DNA of 64,000 bases from Enterococcus caccae ATCC BAA-1240 (GCF_000407145.1 NZ_KE136475.1:248001-312000); one strand, 5' to 3'. Positions 26,834 to 35,138 are shown, numbered from the stretch's first letter. Made by a program: numbers and translations. The notes: generated by a model from the sequence alone, not told the origin.

Positions 26834-28204
26834 ATGAGGAGATACTTGATTCACATTATATTGGTTAGCGTATTGGGAGCGTTCGCAGCTTTAAGTTTGG
26901 GGATAAGTGCTTTTGGTGAAAATCAAATAAACCTAGTTGAGCAAACCTTTTTGCTGAATGATAAAAAAGAAGTCACTCAACTCACTCAGCTTGTATATGA
27001 TATTAACCCTTCAATCAAACAAACAGTGATAGAAGAAATTGATATGGTTCATTTGGAAAACGTAACCTTAGAAGAGTTGGAAACAATTGAAAATATTACG
27101 CAGATTGAAAAACTTTCTGAAAAATCAGGTCAAATGTCCAAAGTAGAAACAGAGAGTATCAAAATCACGGACGTTACAACAAATTTTGATGATGTCAAAA
27201 GAATCGATAACAGACAGGCACTTTTTTCTAGAAAAAGTTCATCCTTATTAGACTTATTAAGTTGGCATGTTGATGATGTTACAAGTAATAAACAGTCATA
27301 TGCAATTGCGACTGGAAAAAATATTAAAGTAGCTGTTATTGATAGTGGCATCGATACTGAAAGTGCATATTTTCAAAAGAATTTAACTTTGGAAAACGCA
27401 AAGAGTTTTGTTTCAAATGATGAATCAATTATAGATGAAAATGGTCATGGGACGATGGTAACAGGTGTCTTGACTCAAGTAGCTCCGGATGTAAAAGTGA
27501 CTCCTTATAAAGTAATAAACGCGACAACAGGCGACTCTATCTGGACAATACAGGCGGTTATTCAGGCAGTTAAGGATAAGAATCAAATTATAAATTTGAG
27601 CTTGGGTACGTATAAAAAAGATAATAGTAAAGAAGAACGACTAACAATTACAGCGTATGAACGAGCAATCAAGTTTGCTAAAAAAAATCATGTTTTTGTA
27701 CTAGCTTCAGCTGGAAATGATGGTCTTGATTTAGATGCATTGAAATTAAGGGAAAGAAAAATACATTTGCCAGGTGGAATGAAAAATCTTTTTACAATTG
27801 GTGCGACTCGAAGAAATGATAATAAATCTTCTTATAGTAATTATGGAAATGAAATTGATTTTGTAGCACCAGGTGGAGATATTTATAATGATGAGGGGCA
27901 GCTGGATTTGAATGAGTTTATATTCACAACGTATCCAGTATATTTAGATAACGGGTTGGGTGCATTAGGAATTCCCCAAGGTTATATGTTTAGTGGAGGT
28001 ACTAGTTTGGCAACACCAGCAGTTTCGGGAGTTGTTGCAACTATTTATGAAAAGTATTATCAACGGTATGGTATTTATCCACAAAATCAAGTTGTAAATA
28101 AGTTATTAAAAGCTGGAGGAGTAGACATAGGGACTCCAGGATTGGATAAATATTTTGGTTATGGGAAGGTAAATGGCTATCAGTCGTTATCTAAAATAAA
28201 TTAA
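26834..28204 (+). CDS. lanP: Subtilisin-like activating protease LanP (CylA-like)
   Basis: This 456-aa S8 serine protease has an N-terminal signal/anchor (YLIHIILVSVLGAFAALSLG), a propeptide of about 130 residues and a catalytic domain. Asp about 168 (VAVIDSGID), His about 204 (NGHGTMVTG), oxyanion Asn (ASAGNDG) and Ser about 391 (SGGTSLATPAVSGV) are all present, so it should be active. In the cytolysin system the extracellular protease CylA removes six residues (GDVQAE) left after transporter cleavage. The same hexapeptide or a close variant precedes TTP in all five precursors here, which strongly supports that role. The ribosome site is AAAGGAGATTAGG. Confidence 0.94.
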   Translation: MRRYLIHIILVSVLGAFAALSLGISAFGENQINLVEQTFLLNDKKEVTQLTQLVYDINPSIKQTVIEEIDMVHLENVTLEELETIENITQIEKLSEKSGQMSKVETESIKITDVTTNFDDVKRIDNRQALFSRKSSSLLDLLSWHVDDVTSNKQSYAIATGKNIKVAVIDSGIDTESAYFQKNLTLENAKSFVSNDESIIDENGHGTMVTGVLTQVAPDVKVTPYKVINATTGDSIWTIQAVIQAVKDKNQIINLSLGTYKKDNSKEERLTITAYERAIKFAKKNHVFVLASAGNDGLDLDALKLRERKIHLPGGMKNLFTIGATRRNDNKSSYSNYGNEIDFVAPGGDIYNDEGQLDLNEFIFTTYPVYLDNGLGALGIPQGYMFSGGTSLATPAVSGVVATIYEKYYQRYGIYPQNQVVNKLLKAGGVDIGTPGLDKYFGYGKVNGYQSLSKIN

Positions 28205-28249
28205 GCAACACTAAAATAATAAAAAAATTAGAAAAAGGAGAGAAGAAAC

Positions 28250-28405
28250 GTGGAAAAAATCGTAGGAAAGGCATTTGAAGAATTAACAGAGGAAGAAATG
28301 AAAAAAATGCAGGGCAGCGGGGATGTTCAACCTGAAACTACCCCAATTTGTGGTTTTACTATCGGTATTGGAATTGGCGCACTTGCATCAGTAAAATGGT
28401 GTTAA
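28250..28405 (+). CDS. lanA: Lanthipeptide precursor, cytolysin small-subunit type (copy 1)
   Basis: This 51-aa peptide starts with GTG after AAAAAGGAGAG. The leader MEKIVGKAFEELTEEEMKKM ends QGSGDVQPE, followed by the core TTPICGFTIGIGIGALASVK plus WC (22 residues). The core parallels cytolysin small subunit (TTPACFTIGLGVGALFSAK then FC, quoted from memory) with one inserted Gly after the first Cys. Two Cys and dehydratable Thr/Ser allow two rings. Predicted processing is transporter cleavage after GS, then LanP removal of GDVQPE. Confidence 0.92.
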   Translation: MEKIVGKAFEELTEEEMKKMQGSGDVQPETTPICGFTIGIGIGALASVKWC

Positions 28406-28434
28406 TAGATAATAAGAATAGGGAGGGAAAAAAC

Positions 28435-28638
28435 ATGGAAAAAATTATAGGACAATCATTTGAAGAATTAAGCAAAAAAGAAATGGAAGCAATGCAAGGA
28501 AGTGGAGATGTACAAGCAGAGACAACCCCGGTATGCGCAATTTCAGCCACAGTAGCCGCAAGTTCGGCAGCCTGTGCAGGAGTAGGAGCAGGGATCGGCA
28601 CGGGGATCACAATTGTATTAACATTTAAACGTTGCTAA
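28435..28638 (+). CDS. lanA: Lanthipeptide precursor, cytolysin large-subunit type (copy 1)
   Basis: This 67-aa peptide starts ATG after GGGAGGG. The leader is MEKIIGQSFEELSKKEMEAM-QGSGDVQAE and the 38-residue core starts TTPVCAISATVAASSAAC and ends GITIVLTFKRC. The core has the same length and Cys spacing as the cytolysin large subunit as I recall it (TTPVCAVAATAAASSAAC start, SLKHC end). Three Cys and several Ser/Thr give three potential rings. It lies in the first of three tandem repeat units. The frame extends upstream without a start better than 28435. Confidence 0.93.
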   Translation: MEKIIGQSFEELSKKEMEAMQGSGDVQAETTPVCAISATVAASSAACAGVGAGIGTGITIVLTFKRC

Positions 28639-28688
28639 AAACAGTAATTTAAAACTAAAAAATTAATTGAAAAAAGGAGAGAAAGAAC

Positions 28689-28892
28689 ATGGAAAAAATT
28701 ATAGGACAATCATTTGAAGAATTAAGCAAAAAAGAAATGGAAGCAATGCAAGGAAGCGGAGATGTACAAGTAGAGACAACCCCGGTATGCGCAATTTCAG
28801 CCACAGTAGCCGCAAGTTCGGCAGCCTGTGCAGGAGTAGGGGCAGGGATCGGCACGGGAATCACAATTGTATTAACATTTAAGCGTTGCTAA
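28689..28892 (+). CDS. lanA: Lanthipeptide precursor, large-subunit type (copy 2)
   Basis: This is a near-identical tandem copy of the gene at 28435. The core is identical; the only protein difference is VQVE instead of VQAE just before the core, at the position of the second (LanP) cleavage site. If LanP prefers a small residue there, this copy could mature at a different rate. The ribosome site is AAAGGAGAG. Confidence 0.93.
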   Translation: MEKIIGQSFEELSKKEMEAMQGSGDVQVETTPVCAISATVAASSAACAGVGAGIGTGITIVLTFKRC

Positions 28893-28943
28893 AAACAGTA
28901 ATTTAAAACTAAAAAATTAATTGAGAAAAAGGAGAAAAAGAAC

Positions 28944-29147
28944 ATGGAAAAAATTATAGGACAATCATTTGAAGAATTAAGCAAAAAAGAAATGGAAGCA
29001 ATGCAAGGAAGTGGAGATGTACAAGCAGAGACAACCCCGGTATGCGCAATTTCAGCCACAGTAGCCGCAAGTTCAGCAGCATGTGCAGGAGTAGGAGCAG
29101 GGATCGGCACGGGGATCACAATTGTATTAACATTTAAACGTTGCTAA
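28944..29147 (+). CDS. lanA: Lanthipeptide precursor, large-subunit type (copy 3)
   Basis: This third copy has a protein sequence identical to copy 1. Only a few silent differences separate it from the other copies. The ribosome site is AAAAAGGAG. Confidence 0.93.
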   Translation: MEKIIGQSFEELSKKEMEAMQGSGDVQAETTPVCAISATVAASSAACAGVGAGIGTGITIVLTFKRC

Positions 29148-29197
29148 AAACAGTAATTTAAAACTAAAAAAATAATTAAAAAAGGGAGCGAAAAAAC

Positions 29198-29353
29198 ATG
29201 GAAGAAATCGTAGGGAAAGCATTTGAGGAATTAACAGAAGAAGAAATGAAAAATATGCAAGGAAGTGGCGATGTTCAACCAGAAACAACACCACTTTGTG
29301 GCTTCACAATTGGAATTGGAATCGGAGCACTTGTATCAGTAAAATGGTGTTAA
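29198..29353 (+). CDS. lanA: Lanthipeptide precursor, cytolysin small-subunit type (copy 2)
   Basis: This 51-aa peptide has the leader MEEIVGKAFEELTEEEMKNM and QGSGDVQPE, and the core TTPLCGFTIGIGIGALVSVK plus WC. It differs from copy 1 in the core at two positions (Ile to Leu before the first Cys; Ala to Val near the end). At the DNA level it is much more diverged from copy 1 than the large-subunit genes are from one another, so it is an older duplicate. AAAGGGAGCG is the ribosome site. It ends the precursor array and a terminator follows. Confidence 0.92.
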   Translation: MEEIVGKAFEELTEEEMKNMQGSGDVQPETTPLCGFTIGIGIGALVSVKWC

Positions 29354-29372
29354 GCTAAAAAAGAAAAATGAG

Positions 29373-29411
29373 AGACTAGAGTTTATTTACTATAAAACTC
29401 TAGTCTTTTTT
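29373..29411 (+). terminator. Terminator at the end of the precursor array
   Basis: AGACTAGAGTTT pairs with AAACTCTAGTCT and is followed by TTTTTT. Confidence 0.9.
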
Positions 29412-29513
29412 CACTTATGATTAAAAATCAATATATCAGGATAGAAGCGGATACTGTCAAGTATTTCTGGTAAGCTATAACTATAGAGCTATAAATATGA
29501 GGAGTGAAATAAA

Positions 29514-30554
29514 ATGAATAAGAAAAAATTAGTTATATTAACACTGATTATTGTATTTTTAATTTTAGAGATTATTTTTCCAAGTGTTCGAAATGTTAGT
29601 TTTTATCTACTCATGCTAATGTTAGCTATCTTTTTTACATTGTTTTTCCATGAATTTGGACATGTACTTGGCTGTTGGGCAACTAAAACAAAAATCACTA
29701 AATTCATTGTCTTGTGTTTCTCAATAGAGTTATCTAATCAAGGCTATAAATTGCGACTAAATAGAAATTTGGATTGGTTTGGTGGAATGGTTCAGTTTTC
29801 TGTTGGGGATGATAATGATATAGATTATATATATCAAAAAGGAGCAATTATCGCTTTGGCGGGACCATTGGCAAGTGTTATCTTGTGTTGTATCAGTTTT
29901 ATTTTCTCAGAAATGACACCCAACTTATTTTTTGATAGCTTGAGTGTGATGAATTTAGGTGTTTTTGGTGTAACGATTCTTCCGTATTATTCTAGTGGTG
30001 TTCATTCTGATGGGTATCAATTCGTAAAACTAATCAAAAAAGATCACTACTTTCAAGTTATTTATTTATTATCCAGCTATCTATCAAGTAATGTAGAACC
30101 AAAAAAATGGCCTGAAATTAGTTGGTCTGACATTCAGAAAATTATAAATAACGATGATATTGGTGAGCGGCTTATTTTAGCAAGTTATATATTTTATAGA
30201 AGCCAATTTGTAGATATAGATGATTCGAGCAGTAGCTTAATCTTCGATGAAACTCTTGATCTTGAAAAAATGAAAGGTACAGACACATCAAAACAATTAT
30301 ATAGGGCATACTGTCAATCGTATTATTATATCGAAAATACTCATGTTCAATCAAAGAATTTTTTTATTGATAAGTTAGATCTAATTAGTAAGGCTCGTGT
30401 AAACTATTTCATGGCATTGACAACTGAAGAAAAAAACAAGTATCTAAAAGAATACGACAGAATACTAAGCAAAAATAAAGATGAGCCAATGGGTTTTTTG
30501 ATAGGAGAGAAGCAATTTAATAGAAAATTACATCAACAAATTGAGAAGATATAG
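29514..30554 (+). CDS. M50 (site-2 protease-like) membrane protein, candidate lanthipeptide immunity protein
   Basis: This 346-aa protein has about six hydrophobic segments and the zinc motif HEFGH (residues about 46-50, in LFFHEFGHVLGCW), with a second M50-type ligand region GVHSDGYQFVKL (about 162-172). The C-terminal third is soluble. As I recall, the cytolysin immunity protein CylI is also a metalloprotease-like membrane protein at the same end of its operon, so self-protection is the best inference. It has its own ribosome site (TGAGGAGTG) but lies beyond the array terminator, so it probably has a separate promoter, which could keep immunity constitutive. Confidence 0.8.
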   Translation: MNKKKLVILTLIIVFLILEIIFPSVRNVSFYLLMLMLAIFFTLFFHEFGHVLGCWATKTKITKFIVLCFSIELSNQGYKLRLNRNLDWFGGMVQFSVGDDNDIDYIYQKGAIIALAGPLASVILCCISFIFSEMTPNLFFDSLSVMNLGVFGVTILPYYSSGVHSDGYQFVKLIKKDHYFQVIYLLSSYLSSNVEPKKWPEISWSDIQKIINNDDIGERLILASYIFYRSQFVDIDDSSSSLIFDETLDLEKMKGTDTSKQLYRAYCQSYYYIENTHVQSKNFFIDKLDLISKARVNYFMALTTEEKNKYLKEYDRILSKNKDEPMGFLIGEKQFNRKLHQQIEKI

Positions 30555-30849
30555 GAGAAAATAATAAATATCAAATGACTATTAGTTATTAAAAAAATTT
30601 ATATTTATATCTAACCAAATGAGACTACAGATACATTAAAAGTGTTTATGATTACATTCATTTGGAGAAAGACAACTTTTTAAAATGACTGAGAAAGAAG
30701 TTGTGCAGTTGGCATTAGCTAGGACAAATTCATCTGTTATGAAGATGAACTAGCGTATTCATCTCAAAAACAATTATATATTATATCTATGAAGATCAAT
30801 CATCCTAATGGTGGTTGGTCTATTTTTGTGTTTTAAGGAGGGAAATAAA

Positions 30850-31073
30850 ATGTTTGATAACAAAGAAACTCGTTACATCATTAGAGGAGTGAACGAAAAA
30901 GTACCAAAAGAAATCCAACGCTATTGCTGGGATTTGATCGACAAAAAAGAAGTGAAGCTGAAACAGACGTAGACTATTTACAAATCTTTGAATTTAATCC
31001 AGATAATCAACGCCAAGCAATTGTTAAAACTAATTATGCCTCATCTTTATCTATATGTGGATTAAAAAAATGA
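30850..31073 (+). pseudogene. DUF960-family gene broken by a frameshift
   Basis: ATG 30850 with GGAGGG upstream gives MFDNKETRYIIRGVNEKVPK and EIQRYCWDLID, then runs to a stop at 30970. A neighbouring frame continues SEAETDVDYLQIFEFNPDNQ RQAIVKTNY to 31073. Together they make the N- and C-terminal parts of a DUF960 protein, common on plasmids and conjugative elements, separated by an indel near 30940. Around it (30555-31359) are further stop-riddled fragments, such as EFLELLCQYTTQIIEAIREV at about 31203-31320. This is a decayed mobile-element region. Confidence 0.65.
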
Positions 31074-31359
31074 ATACGTGGTGTATGTTATTACAAGTGT
31101 GACCAGTCAAAGAACCTATCTCAAAGGGCTTTAAAAAAATGGTCAATTACTCTATACAAACTATGGATTAATCAAGGATTATAAGAAAGGAATAAAAAAG
31201 AGTTTCTAGAATTATTGTGCCAATACACGACACAAATTATAGAAGCAATAAGAGAGGTGAAGGACTACGATGGGTTTAGGGATTCGTTTAGTGTGATTAG
31301 TCAGTACGACAGTTACCACTGAATTAATTAACTATCATGGATAGAAAAAGGAGAAGGAA

Positions 31360-31872
31360 ATGATTCAAAAACGAAAGATAACGATTCAATCTGAATCATG
31401 GTCAAATACAGAAGGGAATCATCGCTACTTATTAAAAAAAGTGCGGGGGGATGCTCCACTTTTTTTAGGTATGAGCACGATGTTGATTCAAGGACAGATA
31501 CGTAAGCAAGAATTTTCAGGAATTTTGGCTGTCAATTTATTTTCCTCTACAAAAATTAAAGGAACCGCACAATCTTTGACTGGAGGTAGTGACGATCAAA
31601 CCTTTACGGTGAGCGAAACGTGTCTAGCAGAGAAGCAATTAACGGAGATTATTATTGGTGTGGATTCTATATTACGAACAAATGAGTTGGCTAAAAAGCA
31701 ATTAGAAACATTTTATGCCTTACTTTCAACGAAGCAGAAAAAGCAAGTGAAAGTTTTCGTCGATGAAGAAGAACACCCAACGCATCCGCTAGCGCCAAAA
31801 GTTTGGTATGAATGGTGTTACATTAGCTACGCTCAATATTGGAAGAAAAATCCAATGACAAAAGGTGTGTAA
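31360..31872 (+). CDS. Hypothetical protein of accessory region
   Basis: This 170-aa soluble protein is preceded by AAAAGGAGAAGGAA. I do not recognise it. Visible landmarks are RYLLKKVRGDAPLFLGMSTM, ILAVNLFSSTKIKG and a Cys/Trp-rich end VWYEWCYISYAQYW. It is followed immediately by the next gene, so the two form an operon with the zinc-ribbon gene. The surroundings (DUF960 remnant) suggest plasmid or conjugative-element origin. Confidence 0.65.
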   Translation: MIQKRKITIQSESWSNTEGNHRYLLKKVRGDAPLFLGMSTMLIQGQIRKQEFSGILAVNLFSSTKIKGTAQSLTGGSDDQTFTVSETCLAEKQLTEIIIGVDSILRTNELAKKQLETFYALLSTKQKKQVKVFVDEEEHPTHPLAPKVWYEWCYISYAQYWKKNPMTKGV

Positions 31873-32331
31873 ATGGCATCGCCAAAGACAGTGACAGGCG
31901 TACAGGCAATGTCAAAAAAGAATCGGTACACTGATAATAGAACATTATGTCAAGAAAGGAGCGATGGATTCCATGTGGAAAAAGATATTGAAGGATTAAA
32001 TGGGATTTATAAAACCATTGCGCAACTTACTTCTTTAGAGGACTGTTTAGTCTTGTATCAACATTTTAAGGGCTTAAGCATTAATTTTCCAACAAAGCTA
32101 ATTGATGGGGCTTATGTCAAACGATACTTAGAAAAAGAAGTACACAAAGGAAAAGTATTTTCAAAAGAAGAAATTCAGCAATTAGCGATTTCTTTTGATT
32201 ATTCAGAACGGCAAATTAGACGGTTTTTGAGCGAAGTAGTGAACGAAAACAAATTAGAAGAGGAACCATTACCTTATATAGCTCAGTGGTTACACTCACA
32301 AACAAATGGAGGAAATGAACATGGAAAGTAA
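31873..32331 (+). CDS. Hypothetical protein with a Mor-like helix-turn-helix
   Basis: This is a 152-aa protein. The C-terminal half reads INFPTKLIDGAYVKRYLEKE, then FSKEEIQQLAISFDYSERQI RRFL, which resembles the strand plus helix-turn-helix of Mor/C-type transcription activators. The N-terminal part is unrecognised. The ATG directly follows the previous stop, and AAAGGTG provides the ribosome site. A regulatory role on a former mobile element is an inference. Confidence 0.6.
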   Translation: MASPKTVTGVQAMSKKNRYTDNRTLCQERSDGFHVEKDIEGLNGIYKTIAQLTSLEDCLVLYQHFKGLSINFPTKLIDGAYVKRYLEKEVHKGKVFSKEEIQQLAISFDYSERQIRRFLSEVVNENKLEEEPLPYIAQWLHSQTNGGNEHGK

Positions 32332-32791
32332 GCACCAAATGCATTGTACGAATTGTGGAAAGGAAATGAGCAAAGAAGCAGAAATATGTACATCATGTGG
32401 GGTACGACAAGGAAAGATGATTCATTATTGTTATAATTGCGGGAATGAGATCCAACCTAATCAAGAATTGTGCCTAGAGTGTGGCGTGAACCCTCGAAAA
32501 ATAAAGCGACAATCCGTAGGAAAAAGTCTAGGGAATACAGGGACAGATTCAGTGAATGTGGCATTAGCAGCTATTTTAGGCTTCTTTATTCCAGGATTAC
32601 CGTCCTTATTATGGTATAACCAGAAAACAAAAGGGGGTGTGATGATTGTAGGCGCTATATTAGTGACCATTATTCTTCCTTTGCTTGGATTGGTTGTTGT
32701 CATTGTTGGTGCAGTAGATGCCTATCAATTAGGACAACGTGTAAATAATGGTGAAACACTAGATGAATGGACCTTTTTCTGGTCTAAATAG
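32321..32791 (+). CDS. Double zinc-ribbon membrane protein
   Basis: This 156-aa protein carries two CxxC-N-CxxC zinc ribbons: CTNCGKEMSKEAEICTSCG and CYNCGNEIQPNQELCLECG. These are followed by two C-terminal hydrophobic segments with a TM2-like loop (ALAAILGFFIPGLPSLLWYN, VIVGAVDAYQLG). ATG 32321 is chosen because GGAGG at 32308 suits it. The gene overlaps the previous one by 11 bp. Function is unknown; such proteins are common and of uncertain role. Confidence 0.8.
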   Translation: MESKHQMHCTNCGKEMSKEAEICTSCGVRQGKMIHYCYNCGNEIQPNQELCLECGVNPRKIKRQSVGKSLGNTGTDSVNVALAAILGFFIPGLPSLLWYNQKTKGGVMIVGAILVTIILPLLGLVVVIVGAVDAYQLGQRVNNGETLDEWTFFWSK

Positions 32792-32803
32792 ATAAAATAA
32801 AAG

Positions 32804-32838
32804 GACGAGCAGACACTCAAATGTCTCTCGTCTTTCAC
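32804..32838 (+). terminator. Weak terminator after the zinc-ribbon gene
   Basis: GACGAGCAGACA pairs with TGTCTCTCGTC and is followed by TTTC. The rest of 32839-33154 holds no supportable gene; one minus-strand hydrophobic fragment (GGIVILLFLTFGILIVFTGL) lacks a start. Confidence 0.55.
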
Positions 32839-33154
32839 TTTGTTAGGAAGAATATGGATGAAAAATTGTTTTAATGGAATCATTACTTTAGAGCGTGTTG
32901 TTAGCTTAGTAGCTAGTTCCACACAGTCAAAAAATGAAACAAAAAGATAGTTTGTTAACATAGACCAGTAAAGACAATCAATATCCCAAATGTCAAAAAG
33001 AGTAAAATAACAATCCCTCCCTTAAACGTGTTGCGTTGTATTTATTAGTATAAGGTAATTGTAATAAAATAATTTTATACAAAAGTAGGGAGCTTGTATC
33101 GAGTAGCCAGTTATCAACGTTTGAACAGGGTAAACAGAAATAATTTTTTTTAAA

Positions 33155-33928
33155 ATGATTGAGTTGTTGAAAAACTTGAATATTTTACTTATATTTGGAC
33201 AACAAGAATATAATGCAACGTTTAATACTATAGGAACAAAAGAGATTAGAGTAAATAATGTAGATAGTACACCTGAAAAGAGGATTAGAACGGTTAAAGT
33301 AAATACAGCGATTATGATTGAACCATCAAATAATTATGATCGTCAACTTGTAACGGATAATAGTAACAAGTTTTATCTTTTTGTTAATAAGAATGGTGGT
33401 ATTTCTTTAGCAACACCAAATTATGCTGGGAATTATCCAGAAGGAGAAGCGTATGTTATGCTAGAAGTATTATTGGCAAATTCAACGAGTGCTGAAAATT
33501 CAACAACTGATGTTTTTGCAGGCTATTCAAATGAACAAATTGAATATGCGCGTGTAACTGAAGCGCTTTTACAATATAATGGGATATCGGGTTAACCAAT
33601 TGAGATTTCAGCAACTAAAAATACTTTTGGGCATCCAATCTTACCATTTAATGGATCGAATATTTTAGAGGATAGTAGTGTCACTTTAAGCTTTAGTATG
33701 GATGAAACCATGGACTCTACCTTTTACGTGACGTATATCTCTAATCACAATGGTTCGATTCGTTTCTATCGTAATCCAAATCATTATCAAGACTCTCGAT
33801 ATGTCACAGATCCTGATTGGGTAAGAGAGGAATCAGAAAAACTTGTGAATAGCCTTCAAACACTTGAAATTTCTACTGAATATGATCAACAAGCAGCTGA
33901 AATTATTTCATTAATAGAAGTCCGTTAA
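33155..33928 (+). pseudogene. Surface lipoprotein relative, truncated and split by one in-frame TAA
   Basis: Two frames in the same phase (to 33595 and from 33596) are separated by a single TAA at 33593-33595, between GISG and PIEISATKNTFGHPI. A CAA-to-TAA change would explain it. There is no signal peptide or lipobox at the 5' end, so the N-terminus is also lost. The C-terminal DPDWVREESEKLVNSLQ part is a pattern I associate with enterococcal and streptococcal lipoproteins. The intact DUF4767 lipoprotein gene follows directly. Confidence 0.65.
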
Positions 33929-34026
33929 GTTACTTTGGTTCTATCTGTGCGTAGTAGATACTTAGCTAAGTGATGATAGTATGAATGAAAGTACAGCATA
34001 AAATATGTCATGGAGGGGAAATAGAA

Positions 34027-35040
34027 ATGAATAATTTTGTTAGAAAAGGGATTGTTGGGCTGAGCTTAGTTTTACTACTAAGTGCTTGTTCAAATGGGAA
34101 CACTACTAGTTCAAATTCTTCTTCTGTTAAGGATAAGAAAACTGTATCCGAAACAACTAAAACAAGTAAGACTGAAACGTCACAGTCTTCAACTCAAAAA
34201 CAAACAGAAAAAACGAAACAAACCGATGATAAAAAAGTATCTTGGACAGAGAAGCAAGCTTCTGATCTCAAGCAATTCATGTCTAGTTGGGGCAGTACTA
34301 TGGGGCAAGCGTATAAAGAATACAATAAAGAAAGTAGTGTGAACTTTTATGGACTATCAATTCCATCGGGTCTGTTAGAAGGTCAAATGCATCCCAAGAT
34401 AAACAATGAATTTGTTGAAATGAGTTGGTTGGAAGCGAACCAAAAGGAAGATAGCTACACGATACTTACGGTTTATTCTGACATAGAGACGACGTTATCA
34501 GTTGGAGGACATTGCTATCTATTTACTGTGCATAAAGATAGACCCGTAGTTTTAGTGACGATGCAAAACCAAGGAAATGCTGAAAATGCAATTGTCTTTA
34601 AAGAAACAGAGAATCAAGAACTAAAGAAAGGTTTTAATCAAATTATAGAAGGGACGTTTGTACCTCAGCAAAATCAATCAGAAGAACAAGTGAGTCATCA
34701 GGATTTAGATGCAGCTACACGTAAAACAATCGAGTTGTTGAAAGGAACGTATTATAAAGGTGTAAAAGGTGAGCCGGCTTTTACTATTGATGATATGTAT
34801 TATACGGATCTGGTAATGAATAAAAAGTATAAGATCGCCTCTATCGCTTCCACTGAGGAAGAGCAGACTGTTTACACCATTGCGTGGGATACGACTGATT
34901 TTGAACAACGTTATGGAGCTGGAAGTATTGGCCCTGGTCCACAACCTTTTATTTATAAACTTGTTGTTGGAATACAAGGGAAGAATTTTGCACTTGAGGA
35001 TTTGAGCGGACAAACGTACACTCAAACACGTATGGAGTAA
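34027..35040 (+). CDS. DUF4767 lipoprotein
   Basis: This 337-aa lipoprotein has a signal ending LSLVLLLSAC (lipobox SAC), a Ser/Thr/Lys linker of about 50 residues, then a DUF4767 domain (KQASDLKQFMSSWGSTMGQA to EIVVFKETENQELKKGFNQI region) and a C-terminal domain (DDMYYTDLVMNKKYKIAS). ATG 34027 is chosen because GGAGGGG precedes it. It is surface-exposed; the role is unknown. Enterococci typically carry several paralogues, and the pseudogene upstream is probably one. Confidence 0.82.
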   Translation: MNNFVRKGIVGLSLVLLLSACSNGNTTSSNSSSVKDKKTVSETTKTSKTETSQSSTQKQTEKTKQTDDKKVSWTEKQASDLKQFMSSWGSTMGQAYKEYNKESSVNFYGLSIPSGLLEGQMHPKINNEFVEMSWLEANQKEDSYTILTVYSDIETTLSVGGHCYLFTVHKDRPVVLVTMQNQGNAENAIVFKETENQELKKGFNQIIEGTFVPQQNQSEEQVSHQDLDAATRKTIELLKGTYYKGVKGEPAFTIDDMYYTDLVMNKKYKIASIASTEEEQTVYTIAWDTTDFEQRYGAGSIGPGPQPFIYKLVVGIQGKNFALEDLSGQTYTQTRME

Positions 35041-35138
35041 ATTCTTTGAATCTAGTTTTGCGTAAAGTTATTAGAGTATCGCTTTTAGAGGATTGATGTT
35101 TCATGATAAAATCGTTTGATTGATGGCATCATTTTTAA

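Larger units (their letters stand above)
28435..29197 (+). repeat. Three tandem units of about 254 bp carrying the large-subunit precursor genes
   Basis: Start-to-start distances are 254, 255 and 254 bp. The repeats include the shared intergenic AAAAACAGTAATTTAAAAC and A-rich ribosome region. Near-perfect identity points to recent amplification or ongoing homogenisation. Confidence 0.9.

Noticed and set aside
28359-29119. Three minus-strand reading frames of 69-83 codons opposite the large-subunit precursor genes
   Set aside because: They are exact shadows of the repeated lanA copies. They lack ribosome sites and exist only because the plus-strand codons leave the opposite frame open.
28435-29197. 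Regularly spaced repeats resembling a CRISPR array
   Set aside because: Units are about 254 bp, coding and in tandem, with no short repeats or unique spacers and no cas genes.
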